A stretch of DNA of 64,000 nucleotides from Euptelea pleiosperma (GCA_035048495.1 CM068540.1:11082829-11146828); one strand, 5' to 3'; shown: positions 10,071-21,830, counted from the first letter of the stretch. Translations and numbers: made by a program. Notes: generated by a model from the sequence alone, not told the origin.

Positions 10071-12245
10071 ATGGCTCCAAAAGTGAAAGTCGGTAAGAAG
10101 AAATTAGCCGGGGGTACTATGCACATAAGCGAGACATCCGAGGTGCCCGTAGATGTACCAAGGGAGGTCCCGGAAGCCAAAAGGCCTGCTCTAGCACCGG
10201 CCGAGGGGCACGATAATGAGTCCACCATCATAGAGATTACAGCGGACGGAGAGTGTTATATCACGCTGCAGCCAATGCAGGTAGCAGCCAAGGCAACAAA
10301 GGAGATGTACAACCCCTCAGCAATGATGTTGTACAGACATGAGCGAGATGGTGCCACAAAGGAGAATTTCTGCACCGTGATAAGTACCACGCGAACTGGG
10401 TGAAGTTCGCGACGCCATATACGCAGGAGATGAAGTATAGGGATTGCCTGGACCGCCTGGGGCTGCTTCAACTTGTGCAGATAACTATGGCGAGATTCCC
10501 AGATAATAAGCCGCTGTTGATGGCCTTGATAGAAGTATGGAATCCGGCCACCAGTACATTCAACATGGCATTTGGCGAGGTCGGCTTAACGATAGAGGAT
10601 GCGGTGATGTTGGGTCGACTCCCCATTGGTACAGAGCTACCTTATGTGCGGGTAACGCAGCTAAGTGATGATGAGAGGGCATCGTTCGACATGCTAGTAA
10701 GTAGGAACGAACGATTAATGGCCGCGCACAAGGGTAGTTATAGAAGATCTTGGGCCAATTGGTGGACAGAATCGTTTAAAGGCCAAACTTCTGAAGAAGG
10801 GTTCTTAGGGCTACTTGCCTATCTAATCTCCATCCTTCTGTGTCCGCAACCACCAGCCCACACAGTAGTAGAAAGTTCTTTCTGTGCAACTGCCATGACC
10901 TTTCACGGGAAAAAGATATGCTAGGCATCGACCGTGATGGCGCAATTGTACCAAGGCATGAGTCAGTACAAAAAGACCCTACAAGATCGGGCGGTGAGCT
11001 GTGAAGGGAAGACATTGCCCTCTAAGGAAATCTATCTCTTTGGCCCCTTCTGGCTGCTGCAGCTATGGGCTTACGAGCACTATGATAAATTGGCCCCTTA
11101 TGCACTGACTCGAGATCCCAAGAAGACGGTGAGGGCCCTAAAGTATGCCAATGAAGATCCGCCCGTGTTTGATATTGGAACAATTTTCAACATACTGAAC
11201 ACAGAGAAGCACTTCCGAGCACTGGAGTATGAAGAGCCATTATACCAAGGGGAGCCGCTCCTACCCGTCGATACCGTGGCGTTGGTCGTACATGAAGCCG
11301 ACAGGATGCTGAGAGAGCAAGTGTTGACATACAACAGAATCATCAGCCCTTCATTCATATTTGTTGTGCCGACCCGAGAAATGTGCAGAGGGTCATGGGG
11401 CAAAGTACTAGTGCCCGAAAAAGAAGCTGTAGCCATCGCCTACCGACCACACCAAGTAGCACGGCAGCTCGGCTTTGATTAAGACATCTCTTATCCCCTT
11501 CCCAACATCGTGGGCAACGACTAGGTGTTAGTGCATTACTTCTTCAATTGTATCTGCACCGCCAAGGTGTTAAAGGTGGTGCCACCCTCAAGGCAAGGGA
11601 AGACGACGTATCGTCATTTGGAAATGGCAAGGCTTTGTCTGGGAAGCTACGACGAGCTAGAGATAAAAGAAATCGCTGACGCCCTGGAGAATAGATGAAA
11701 CTATATAGGGCGAGGTGCTATTTCCGGACCAGACCCCTTGTTGAGGGTAGAGGGTGAGGGCTCCACAAGCGAATCAGTAAGGGAGAGGCGATCTAAGTGG
11801 AGATCGGACTCCTCTCGGTAAAGAGAAGAACAAGAAGTCACCCCGAAGTTGGGTGAAACAAAAGCAACCTCTAGAATCGAGGTACTCTCACATCCCCGGA
11901 GATCGACGAGGCTGCAACGGGGAACCAAGCGGGGTCGGGATGAAAGTCCCAAGAGGGCTCAAATAGAGATTGCAGGAGGCACTGCACCCCACCTACCGCG
12001 ACCTGGTAAAATTTCTCCTGGGTGGCCCAGAGAAAGAAAGCAACAAGGACCGTCCTAGCCGGCCCATTTAAGCAAGTCAAGAAGGTCGAGGTCTAGAGAC
12101 CTGAGTGCCAGACAAAGCCAAAACCCAAATATTCCGGGGATGAATCAGACTCCCCAATAAGGACCGAGCCACCCCTCCAACCAATCATTACGGAATCAAC
12201 AGTACCCGGTGTTAGCACCACAGGTAAACTAAATCAATGAATGTG
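10071..12245 (+). pseudogene. Plant mobile domain (PMD) ORF, antisense extra ORF of a Tat-like retroelement
   Basis: The ATG at 10071 opens a basic leader (MAPKVKVGKKKLAGG). After a frameshift near 10350-10400 comes the hallmark PMD block: EVWNPATSTFNMAFGEVGLT, then IEDAVMLGRLPIGTELPYV, i.e. the family pattern of TFxxxxGExxxTLEDxxxLxGLP. The frame continues through a WANWWTESFKG region, a TAG at 10922, a LFGPFWLLQLWAYEHYDKLAPY segment (typical of the C-terminal half of PMD) and further stops at 11480, 11522 and 11695. PMD ORFs occur in host genes, in Mutator-like elements and, as here, antisense and convergent to Tat-lineage pol. An inverted partial copy is at 3454-7148. It lacks an intact frame, so it is a pseudogene. 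The domain call is strong; the assignment to the neighbouring pol element is inference from strand and order. Confidence 0.75.
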
Positions 12246-13222
12246 TTAAAGATGTGATGTTTTACCGCCGAGTGAAATAAGGCGTTAGGGCTTGTTGAGA
12301 ATGGCACTAACTAGAACTCACATGCAGGTGTAGAGACGGAGCTGGAACAGCCGACAATACAAGAGACACACGGGGGGGAACCGAAGCCCCTCTGGACAAA
12401 GGCTGGCGGGAGGTCCTCGACATGCTGGAGCTCGATGGGGAGGGTTTCATGGGTATAGGTAAGGATGGACATAGGGTGTCGGAACTTTAGGTAATGCTTG
12501 TGTAAAAAAATGTGTAAGGAACAGGTGGAGAAGGGAAAGCGGCCAGTCCTCCACCGAAAGATGACCAGGAGGGGGCGATGCCTGTGATGGAGGTGCTGTC
12601 AGTGCAAGAAGAAGTCCCATCCACAACGGGCCTGCAATCTCTTGGCAAAAATGACGCCCTGACCGAGGCAGAGCTAGATGCTCTATTCGCCATAGGTAAG
12701 TTATATTTGGCTTGACACCAATCAATTGGGGTAAGGATTGAATTGCATCACCAATGTGACTAATTGCTCATATGCATTGCATGACAAGCGATGATGAAAA
12801 TGTCAGGGGCGTTGAACAGAGTGAACTAGATGCAGAGATTGAGTTGGCCATGACGGCGCACCGGGCCGAAGAAGAGCGAAAAAGGCAGCTCAAGGGCAAG
12901 GCCGTGGAGAAGAGAAGGCGATACCGCTAGCACCCGTTGCACGTTCCGTTCCCATTTATCTATTGGCGGAATGAGAGCGGGAGGAATCCAAGATACACCC
13001 ATAGCAACGCGTGTGGCCGAGAAGGTCAGGGAAGGAAGGTTCCCAACACGACTAGTCCCTGTGAGCTTAGAGGAAGGGGAAATCCCCCTATATCGGGACA
13101 GGATGGCGGTCCTCTCACTACAGGGAATTCTAAGTCACCCTGAAATGGAAAGCTTCCTCATCAGCATGGGTCATCCCTTGGTTCACACCCTGGCAAGCCT
13201 GCGACATCTGATAGATCAATGA
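12246..13222 (+). pseudogene. Decayed, intron-bearing continuation of the PMD ORF
   Basis: Coding-like pieces alternate with likely introns. Candidate donors are GTAAGG at about 12459 and GTAAGT at about 12695, the second directly after the frame ...AELDALFAIG, with coding resuming near 12790 as a charged stretch (ELDAEIELAMTAHRAEEERK). Frames are short and broken. The piece at 12940-13222 reads IPLYRDRMAVLSLQGILSHP and then LVHTLASLRHLIDQ in one frame. No separate function can be assigned. Confidence 0.4.
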
Positions 13223-14000
13223 TTGTTGTCAAACGTCCTCATAAGAGACACAGAGGAGGCGCCTGCTTTAGGAGTGCAGCTCAAGCCCCTGCTACCTACG
13301 GACAGAGAAGACCTGGTACTGGTGTATGAGGTACTTTTCCGCTTTTGTTCTTTGATGGCCCCTGTGCCACATGCGATGGGTGACGGAGCTATAGGCTCGG
13401 TGGTGATGTTTCTGAACATACTGAAGTACATCCGGTTGTTTCAGCAAGTAGCTGATATTACCGGGTGTGACATATACGAACTCCACCACATGCAAGGAGC
13501 CTTGGCTGATCTTGGGCTAACGGATCTGAGCTTGAGCCTTTTGAAATCAATCATTGATTTTATCTTTGATTACTGGAAGGCAGAGTGGGACACCATAGAT
13601 CTCGAGATGAAGGGGCTTGCGCAAGGGCGGAAACAGGAAGAGGAGCTTTCTGAAATATCAAAGACAGAGGAGAAAATAGCCTCTGACCCTCTCTGAACGT
13701 ACAACTCGAGGTGACCCGGTCTGCCTATGAAGAGGCCCACTCGGAGGTAGCCCGCCTAGAAGAGGCGCTAGCTAAAGCCAAAGATAGGCTCAATGGTCTG
13801 CACGCCGACTTGACTGTATTGGGGCAAACAAAGAATGAAATGGCCGGTGCGAAGCAAAGATTAAATAAGCTCAAGTCATCTACCAATGAGAGAGCACGAG
13901 TCCTGACAAAGATCTTAGAGAAGATCAGCCTCGAACACCCAAAAGTGAACGCAAGGAAACAACTGGTGGAAGATATCTTCCGAGCTGCCGGCTTTTGATT
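13223..14000 (+). pseudogene. C-terminal helical/coiled-coil part of the PMD ORF
   Basis: Two frames: 13223-13696 (MLSNVLIRDTEEAPALGVQ...) and 13711-13998 (AYEEAHSEVARLEEALAKAK...), separated by a shift near 13690 where LNVQLEVTRSAYEE continues in the other frame. The second is strongly heptad-like and ends FRAAGF* at 13998. Long PMD proteins often end in such charged helical regions. Convergent with the integrase frame that ends at 14949 on the other strand. The frameshift indicates a non-functional copy, unless an unrecognised intron is present. Confidence 0.45.
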
Positions 14001-14948
14001 TGTTTTGTCACTTTACCTTTCCCATACATGCATATCTGCAAGATAGCAATTGTAATGTCTAGCCTTTATGTTTTTTGTCAAAGGATGACACTGATTAGTA
14101 ACATACATGTAAATCTTTTGAAAGGAAATGAAATATTCTGCAATTTTTTGCTCACAATCTTCTTTTTCCCTTTGTCTTCAATTATACCCAGTACATGCAA
14201 ATATCAGTTCATGTTAATTTTTGCATAACACATCCAAACAACATTCAATTTAAACTTATGTGAACACATTCAAACATTGGCAATTTCACAGTGGGGAGAC
14301 ACCCTCGAATTTGTCGTTAAGAAGGTGGGGAATAACAACCCCAAATTCATTGTTAAAAAGGTAGGGAATAACAACCCCGAGGATGTTTCTAAAGATGGGG
14401 GATAACGGCCCCAATGAAGTTTCGAAAGGTGGGGGATAACGGCCCCAAGAAAAAGATGGTTCAAATCACTCAAAGCATGACAATTCTTTAGAAATAAAAC
14501 TTATCTTCACAATCAATTACATAAGGGCATACTTCCAGACATATGTGATAGAATATCCAAGATTAGGCAAGTATCTTAAACATAATCACACACAGAAATG
14601 GATGTCACATCCGCATTAGAGAAAAGTCAATGCCTCAAAGAGATCTAAAATGTGATCACACACAGAAATGGATGTCACATCCGAAAATGAGTCTTTGATG
14701 TCGGCGCGTTGTTGAAATGCCAATGTTGGCTCTGTTAGTCGAGGGTTTTAAGGGTTCGAAGGGAAATCTTGCTATGGAGGGAAACCTTCACTCCAGGGAG
14801 CCCTAGTAAACGAAATAAGTAGTGACGCTTCTTTCATTCGAGATCAACGTCACAAAAAAATAACGTTCGAAAATGGGTTAAACATAATCATACACAGAAA
14901 GTGAAGTGTCATAGCGACATTAGAGAAAAGCCAATGCCCACTCAACTC
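14001..14948. repeat. Convergent spacer with short tandem repeats
   Basis: The spacer between the PMD ORF and pol. At 14288-14450 a GGTGGGGAATAACAACCCC-like unit occurs at 14324, 14360, 14394 and 14428 (34-36 bp spacing), with a weaker copy at 14291. At 14580-14690 the unit CACACACAGAAATGGATGTC is present twice, and a diverged third copy is at 14886-14940. No gene seen. Confidence 0.75.
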
Positions 14949-15595
14949 TTAACAATAATACTTCTTCAACCACTTGCCATTAATTGAAGCTTCTAACTCA
15001 AAACCATCGAACGGCGTGATGCGATAATAACCAGAATCAAACGTTCTGGAGATGATGTATAATTCTTCCTCAAAATTGGGTGTAAACTTAGTGTGCGAGG
15101 TCGATGCCCACACATGATCGGCCACCTTCATAACAACGTCCCCTACCCCTAAGGCTATGAACTTGACCCTCTTGTCGTATGCCCTAGTCATTCTGTGAAC
15201 ATAAACATCCAGACTATTCCTGGCACGGAGACTATGTTCATCCACGGCTAGCAGGTCACAATGTCTGAGAAAAGCATACTCAACTTCATGATAACCCAGT
15301 ATTGTGGCAGATTCCATACGAGGAGTGGGAATTCGAATTTCGATGGGGGCAACAGCTTCAGTGCCATACACAAGAGAGAAGGGGATTTCACTAGTAGAGG
15401 TACGTGCGGTAGTATGGTAAGCCCACAAAGCAATCACCAATTTCACATGCCAATCTCTTTGACACAAATTAATAGTCTTCTTGAGAATTTTTAACAAAAC
15501 TCTGTTGATGGCTTCAACTTGTCCGTTCCCTGGCGGGTAATATGTCGTGGACTGGCTATGAAATATGTCGTACTTCCTTAGCAGCTCTTCCACGT
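14949..15595 (-). pseudogene. Tat-like Ty3/gypsy integrase, C-terminal part
   Basis: The minus-strand frame starts at the LTR A4 insertion point and ends with TAA at 14949. It contains STTYYPPGNGQVEAINR, the retroviral integrase signature with the catalytic glutamate, then WHVKLVIALWAYHTTARTST and SLVYGTEAVAPIEI, as in Tat/Ogre integrases, and a C-terminal tail rich in W, K and Y. Integrase inserts element cDNA into host DNA. The N-terminal half is at 18971-19690; removing the solo LTR and one copy of CACGT restores the frame. With it removed, 34 residues separate the second catalytic aspartate from the glutamate, against the usual 35. This half is free of stops. Confidence 0.85.
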
Positions 15596-17045
15596 TGATA
15601 TTCGCTCAAAAGTGCTTATTTTAAGCAATTATCCTTTTAGCGTTATCGCACTCTCCTACGTAAAACTGCTCTAATTATCCATTTTTCTATGTAAGAGTCT
15701 ATCTCATTGCGTAAAACACACTTTTCTGGACGAAATGGTATATTTTCATGCATTAAACACATTTTTAGAAGTTTAGATATTAAGCCGTTCTGATTAAGTC
15801 TCATTACACGCTTCTTCTGTAGCAGGAAATCCTGATTGGATGATTCTCGAGACTTGTGGGCCCACATGGATCATGAAAGCACATTGTCAAAGCTTAAAGA
15901 GTCCACAGGCTATGTCTAGAAGATATGAGCCTATTACGGGCTGAACAAGGGGATCGAAGAGCTGGCCCAAGGAACCACGAGAGCGGGAGAGCTGATAACC
16001 AAGAGAAGGACCAAAGCATTTAAAGCCACATCAAATGATGGCCTGCTCTACTGGCAAAGCTCAAGTGAAGAACAATTGAAAACCAGGGTTCATGACCCTC
16101 TGCCAATACTTTTTCTGATATTTTCTCTCTCATCTCTCCTTATTCTCTCTCTCTTCATCTCTCGGTCCTCGAATCTATTGACCTAACCCCAGAACTCCTG
16201 CCCATTGGCTCTGTCTCATCTCCCTTAGCTTTCTGACCGTTGGATCTTCCATCGGGCCGTTGGATCTCTATAGATCACCATTTGATCTATCAATTCTATG
16301 CATCCGACCATCCGATCGTGCCTCAGATCATTCGATCATCCATCCTATCACCCACCCGATCTCCATTGTAAAATCTCAATCTCTAGAACTCGATTGATCC
16401 TATGGTTGATTGTAGATGAGAGAGAGCAGATCTCGATCTCCGAGGAAAGAAAAATGCATTTTTCTCCCCTGGCAACCAAACACACCCTAACCCGCATCCT
16501 CGTAAGAGGTCCACATCCATCGAGCCCAGTTGCCTACTATCCTACTCACCTACCTTCTGGCCCATGGCCGATGCACTTAGGGCCCACGTTTTTTTTAGCG
16601 TTCCCATTTGGCCAACCACTGGCCAACACGTGGCATCATCTCTTGGCCTAGTGGTCATGGCCAAATAGCCCATAAACCTCGAGCCCAAGCCCGCAAACCC
16701 CCAAGTTCAAAAATAAAAATAAAAATAAAATAATAATAAAAATTTTTTTTTAGAAACCGTGAGTTTCTAAGTTTAGAAACCCACGGTTTCTACTTGAGGA
16801 GAGGGGTTAAAAACCCTTAAAGGACTCTCCCCTCGGGCTTCGCTCGGACGCCCTTTTTCCTCCTCTTCCCCTCCCCTTTCTCTACTTCTTCTCCTCCGGC
16901 GTGCCATCGCCGGTGAGGAGTGGAGCGCCTCTTCCTCCTCCTCTTTCTTCTTCCTCTTCTTCTTCTTCTCTTCCTTCTTCTTCTTCTTCTTCTTCTTCTT
17001 CTTCTTCTCCTCCTTCTTCTTCTTCTTCTTCTTCTTTTTCTTTTG

Positions 17046-17675
17046 CTGGAGCTGCAGGTCTGCAACTCCGGCCAGCGAACCGTGCTCCATCACCGTCCTC
17101 ACTCACAGCATGCAACAGTGAGTTTTCTCCCCCACTTCTTCCCTTTCTTCTTCCCTTTCTTCTTCTTCTTCTTCTTTCTCCGTTTCTCTTCATTTGCACA
17201 CTGGAGTTGCAGAACTCCGGTCATCTTCCTCCTCCCTTCTTCACGCCGGAGTTGCAAAACTACAACTCCGATCGCTCACGGCCTCTCCACCGCTGATGCC
17301 GCTACACACACCATCTTCCTCCTCTTTCTTCTTCTTCTTCTTCTTCTTTTTCTTTTGCTGGAGTTGCAGGTCTGCAACTCCGGCCAGTGAACCGTGCTCC
17401 ATCACCGTCCTCACTCACAGCATGCAACAGTGAGTTTTCTCCCCCACTTCTTCCCTTTCTTCTTCCCTTTCTTCTTCTTCTTCTTCTTCTTCTTCTTCTT
17501 CTTCTTCTTCTTCTTCTTCTTCTTTCTCCGTTTCTCTTCATTTGCACACTGGAGTTGCAGAACTCCGGTCATCTTCCTCCTCCCTTCTTCATGCCGGAGT
17601 TACAAAACTGCAACTCTGGTTGCTCACGGCCTCTCCACCGCTGATGCCGCTACACACACCATCTTCCTCCTCCTT
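17046..17675. repeat. Tandem duplication inside A4
   Basis: The unit beginning CTGGAGCTGCAGGTCTGC at 17046 repeats at 17358 (312 bp). Both contain the same dyads, 'ccatcaccgtcctcactcac', two TTC tracts and 'gatgccgctacacacacc'. The second unit differs mainly by a longer TTC tract, so the duplication is recent. Confidence 0.9.
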
Positions 17676-18450
17676 CTGCCCGTCTTCTTCGTCCTCTCCT
17701 TCTTGTTCTACAAGGAGTCTGCCTCCTTCCTCCGGCGGACTGGTTCAACTCCACCAGTCCGTCTATTCCGGCCATCTGAACCAGCACCTGCTTCACGTTG
17801 CAGGTCTGCCCTCCTCTCTCCACGAGTGCACCAATCAGTCACGGTTGCTAGTATGCAACCCAGCGCCAATCCTCTCCATCATACTCTCTCCATAGCCTTG
17901 TTGCCCGGACGGCAACATCACCACCTGCAACTCTCATCTCGTGGATGGGAGTTGCTGCTGCAACCACCCTCAGTCCTCCACGTTGCAGTCTTGCAACGCC
18001 CACCAAATCGCTCCACCTTTGCCTGCATCTTCCACCTCTCTCCAATCCCAACCGCTGCACTCAACCTTGGCGCCTCCATTGGTGGATCATTCACCTGCAA
18101 CTCACGGTCTTCACTGATATCTAAAGCCTCCCTGCAAGCATCTTCATCACACGGATCAAAATCTACATCACCAAACGGTGGTGTTCAAAATCAGTGCCGA
18201 TTTCTGCAAAGCAAGTGCACCACGTGCTCCCTTCAAGACCCACCACCAGCAGGTGCACCATTTTTGATGCCCCTGGACTGGTGCGCCTCACCTACTAGCA
18301 GCAGCCCTCACCTTCTCAACCGAACTGCCAATTGCTACCATTTAGCAACCAGACTGCTAGTTTTCTCCACTACTCTCCTGGCCGTGGGTGCACTAAACCA
18401 GCATGCCTGCAGCTCCATCAACCATTCGGTTGCTGCCTTGACCATCAATG

Positions 18451-18456
18451 GTAAGT
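18451..18456 (+). promoter_or_regulatory. Conserved 5' splice donor in LTR-A U5 (A4)
   Basis: ATGGTAAGTC, followed by a long CT-rich tract. GTAAGT is at the same place in A5 (31732), A9 (52176) and A10 (57683). Inference: the LTR-initiated transcript is spliced. Confidence 0.45.
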
Positions 18457-18970
18457 CTTCTCCCTTAAGATCTCTCTTAGTCTCTTTTATCTCTCTAGCT
18501 TTTAGGATATTTTCTCACTTTCTTTCTCTCTCTCTAGGCTTATTTTGTTTAAAACTCATTTTCTCTCTCTATCTTTCTCACTAATTCTTCCTCTTTCTCT
18601 CTCTACCTACCTTCATCTCTCTACATTTATTTTCTTCCTCTAAAAACCACTTTCTCTCTCTAGTTCTCTCTTTCTCTCTCTAGTTTATTTTTTTTTTATG
18701 CTTTATAATTTAGTTATTTTTACTTGAGTGTAAGAGACATGTTCGATTGAATGAAGTTGATTTGAATAAAATTATGTTCCATTCTCTGTAAATTTTCTGT
18801 CATTTTATGTTCATTATTGCACTAACCCGACTAATACCGAGTGCGGATCGACATCCGACACAAGCCACTATACAAAATTGCTCATTCTATAGGTTAAAAG
18901 TCTCGGATAATTAAAAATGTGTTGATTCTAGGGTTTCCGTAACCAACGACGCGGAAATACCCTACTTTCA

Positions 18971-19690
18971 CACGTCTCCTCTAAACTGAGTCCCATGGTC
19001 GGTGACAATCTTCTGAGGAATTCTGAATCTTGAAATAATGTGACTCATTATAAACTCGGCGACTGCTGCGAAAATAGCTCGTCGCAAAGGAATAGCTTCG
19101 ACCCACTTGGTAAAATACTCCGTGGCAACCAATATCCAAACATGATTTTTGCTGGAGGCTGGATTGATTTTCCCAATGAGATCCAGCCCCCAAGTCTGGA
19201 AAGGCCAATAAGACTTAATAGGATGCAGATAATTTGGCAGCAAACGGTCGACATGCGAATGTAACTGACACGTCCAACATTTCTGAACATGATTGACGCT
19301 GTCCTTGTGCAAATGAGGCCAATAGTACCCTAAATGTATTACCTGGTGAGCTAGCCTGACCATACTCTAATGTTCGCCATAGTCTCCCTCATGTACTTCC
19401 ATCAAGATGATCATCCCTTCTTTGCGCGAGACACAGCGTTATAGGACTCCACTGTAACTACGCTTGAACAAACTGTCTCTCATGACCACATATCGGATTG
19501 CCTGTCACTTGACATTTCTAGATTCGTCCCGATCGGTTAGTGCACGACCATGCTTCAGCCAATCCCATATGGGCCAAAACCATTCATCCTCAGGTAACTC
19601 GGCGAAGGCGTCTTGAGTGTCCACGAGGTAAGATTCTCCTTAGTCAGCTTCCAAAAGGGATGTTGGTAAGACCCTTTTGATCACGCGGAC
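18971..19690 (-). pseudogene. Tat-like integrase, N-terminal part and catalytic core start
   Basis: The minus-strand frame reads MVRLAHQVIHLGYYWPHLHK, then CWTCQLHSHVDR (the HHCC zinc-binding region), TWGLDLIG with the first catalytic aspartate, WVEAIPLRRA, and TDHGTQF with the second aspartate, stopping at the A4 insertion. Upstream, minus-strand EVHEGDYGEH is followed by an in-frame stop near 19364. It sits downstream of RNase H, in the standard gypsy order protease-RT-RNaseH-integrase. Inactive because of the solo LTR and the stop. Confidence 0.85.
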
Positions 19691-20307
19691 ATTTTTGGCC
19701 TACTCGTCAGGCCCCATCTGAATTTTGGCCGCTATGGTGGCCAAGGAATCGGCATGAGAATTTTCTACCTGACGGATATGTACCAACTCAAACGTCTTGA
19801 AGGATGAGAGTAATCTCATAACCTTCTGCTGATAAGGCTTCAAATGCTCTTCTTTGACCTTGAATAGGTCTGTAACTTGATAGATAACCAACATGGAATC
19901 CCCAAAAATTCGCAAATGGTGGATGTCTGCCAAGATGGCCATTTCCAAGCCGATTGCCAAGGCCTCGTATTTTGCCATATTGTTAGTGCATTCGAACTCA
20001 AACTTAAAGGAAAAGGATACAAGGGACCATCCGGTGATCGAAACATGATGCCTGCCCCTCCATCGTTCTGTGAGTCCAACCTGTTAGGAGACCCATCGAA
20101 AAACATGAGCCAGGGTTCCAAGGTGGTCGTGGCTTTGAAAACTTCCTCATCTGGCAACTCCTCAATAATGATTCCTCTAGAGGGTACCGGGTTCTCAGCT
20201 AATAGGTCGGCCATAGCTTGTCCTTTAATAGACCTCTGCATCTTACATGTGATGTCAAATTCACTCAGCATTAAGGACCATCTGGCCAAACGACCCGAAA
20301 GAATTGG
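19691..20307 (-). pseudogene. Second (archaeal-like) RNase H of the Tat-like element
   Basis: Minus-strand frames carry LMFFDGSPN (first catalytic Asp), NMAKYEALAIGLEMAI (Glu region), FGDSMLVIYQV (second Asp) and HADSLATIA (final Asp), the RNase H fold order. It follows a first RNase H at 20308-20600, and this dual arrangement is the hallmark of the Tat lineage (Ogre, Retand, TatI-III). A frameshift falls near 19960 and a stop near 20290. Confidence 0.8.
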
Positions 20308-21587
20308 CTAACTTAAGAGGTACTTTATAGGGTCGCTCCCACACATTAGCGTAACAAAATGAGCCAACATGTAGTGGTGGAGCTTTTGAGAGGCAAAAAC
20401 CAAGGCTAAACAAGCTCGCTCTATTTTAGAATAACAAGTTTCGGCCGGTAACAAGACCCGACTAAGATAGTAAATAGGTTTCTCCTCACCCCCTTCATCC
20501 TCTTGGGCTAAGAGAACACCCATAGCATTTTCCAAGGTAGAAAGATAAAGAACCAAGGGCTATCCTTGAATAGGTGCCATTAGAGTCAGAGGTTTGAGTA
20601 ATTCTTACTTAATTTCCAAGAAAGCCTTCTCGCGTTCCTTGGACCAAATAAAAACGGCATCCTTCTTTAACAACCCTATGAGTGGAAGCATCTTCGCGGA
20701 GAGATTAGGTATAAAGCGGCGAATATAGGACAAACGCCCCAACATACTCTTGATTTATTTAAGAGTTTTAGGACAAGGTAAACCTTGTATCGCGTCTAAT
20801 TTGGATGGGTTAATCTCAATTCTCCGATGCCGAATTAGGAATTCCAAGAACTTACTAGAACTGACCCCCCCAAATGCACACTTCAACGGGTTCATCTTCA
20901 AATTTGTTTGCCTGCATCGATCAAAAACCTTCCTCAGGATGTCACAATGGCTCTCTCTTGTGGGGATCTTATGACCACATCGTCGACGTAATCCTCCACC
21001 TCACAGTGCATCATCTCGCCAAAGATCTTAGTCATAGCCCTTTGGTAGGTGGCCCCTGCATTCTTTAAGCCAAAAGGCATGACCGTGAAGCAAAAGCTAC
21101 CCATTGGGGAATAAAAACTAGTATGGATCTCATCTGTTGCGGCCATCTTGATCTGGTTGTACCCACTGTAACCATCCATAAAACTGAACATCTGATAGTA
21201 GGACGTGTTGTCAATCAAGTTGTCCATATTGGGTAGGGGAAAATCATCTTTAGGGCAATTGCTGTTCAAGTCTCGAAAATCTACGCACACTCTGATCTAT
21301 CCATTCTTCTTCTTGACTGGCACGACATTGGCTAACCACTCAGACCACTGAATAGGACGAATGAAACCGGCTTTAGTGAGCTTCTGGAGTTCAACCTTGA
21401 TTTGGATTTCTAATTCGGCCTTGAATTTCCGATGCGCTTGTTTTACAGGCTTGGCATGCGTGTAAATTCTCAAATGGTGTACTATGATATCCTCCAGCAG
21501 ACCAGGCATTTCTTCGTAATTCCATGTGAAAATATCGCGATACTCGGATAGGAGATTTATCAGATCGATTTCTGCATGATCTCCCAT
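20308..21587 (-). pseudogene. Tat-like Ty3/gypsy reverse transcriptase and first RNase H
   Basis: Minus strand. The RT part starts about 21587 (VPVKKKNG at 21300, RVCVDFRDLNSNCPKDDFPL), then MDGYSGYNQIKM, FCFTVMPFGLKNAGATYQRAM and the polymerase motif DYVDD at about 20985. RNase H follows with YYLSRVLLPAETCYSKIERA and LALVFASQKLHHYM. RT copies the element RNA into DNA. An in-frame TAG at about 21294 interrupts RT before RVCVDF; between 20930 and 20560 the frame is lost; another stop precedes the second RNase H. The conserved motifs remain readable, so the copy is old but not ancient. Confidence 0.9.
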
Positions 21588-21830
21588 GGATGTTGATATA
21601 AAGACCTTGCGATCTTCCTGAGGCTAGCCCAAATTAATTTCTTTCAAGATTTCCTCCATTGCTACCACTCCTTCCTCGAAACAATCCAGAGCTAGGCTAG
21701 TGTCTAACTCCTCTGGTAGATTTGTATTCTCAACCGCGTAAACCTCCTCTGTTACGAACTCAGTACCATGTTCCCATACAAAGCATTTGAATGGGACATC
21801 GGCATGTGCAATAGTGGACATTTCTAAAAG
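21588..21830 (-). pseudogene. Protease-RT linker of the Tat-like pol
   Basis: The minus-strand frame at 21624-21821 (acidic, EELDTSLALDCFEEGVVAME) leads into the RT frame after a stop near 21622. Tat elements have such an acidic linker before RT. The aspartic protease and gag expected further upstream (higher coordinates) are not found before the exon-fragment region begins at about 22600, so the element is truncated at its 5' side. Confidence 0.55.

Larger units (their letters stand above)
15596..18970 (+). mobile_element. LTR-A copy A4, solo LTR enlarged by internal duplication
   Basis: Starts TGATATTCGCTC and ends CCTACTTTCA, flanked by perfect CACGT duplications (15591-15595, 18971-18975). 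It inserted in the integrase gene. At 3375 bp it is about 800 bp longer than most copies because of a tandem duplication (17046-17675) and long TTC tracts. It has TGACCGTTGGA at 16234, many CCGGAGTTGCA dyads and a GTAAGT donor at 18451. The 396-codon frame at 17394-18584 is a translation of TTC-rich leader and is not conserved between copies. Confidence 0.95.

Noticed and set aside
17394..18584. 396-codon ORF in A4 as a gene
   Set aside because: The equivalent region in A5, A9 and A10 has different, shorter frames with shifts. Open length comes from CT-rich sequence with few stop codons.
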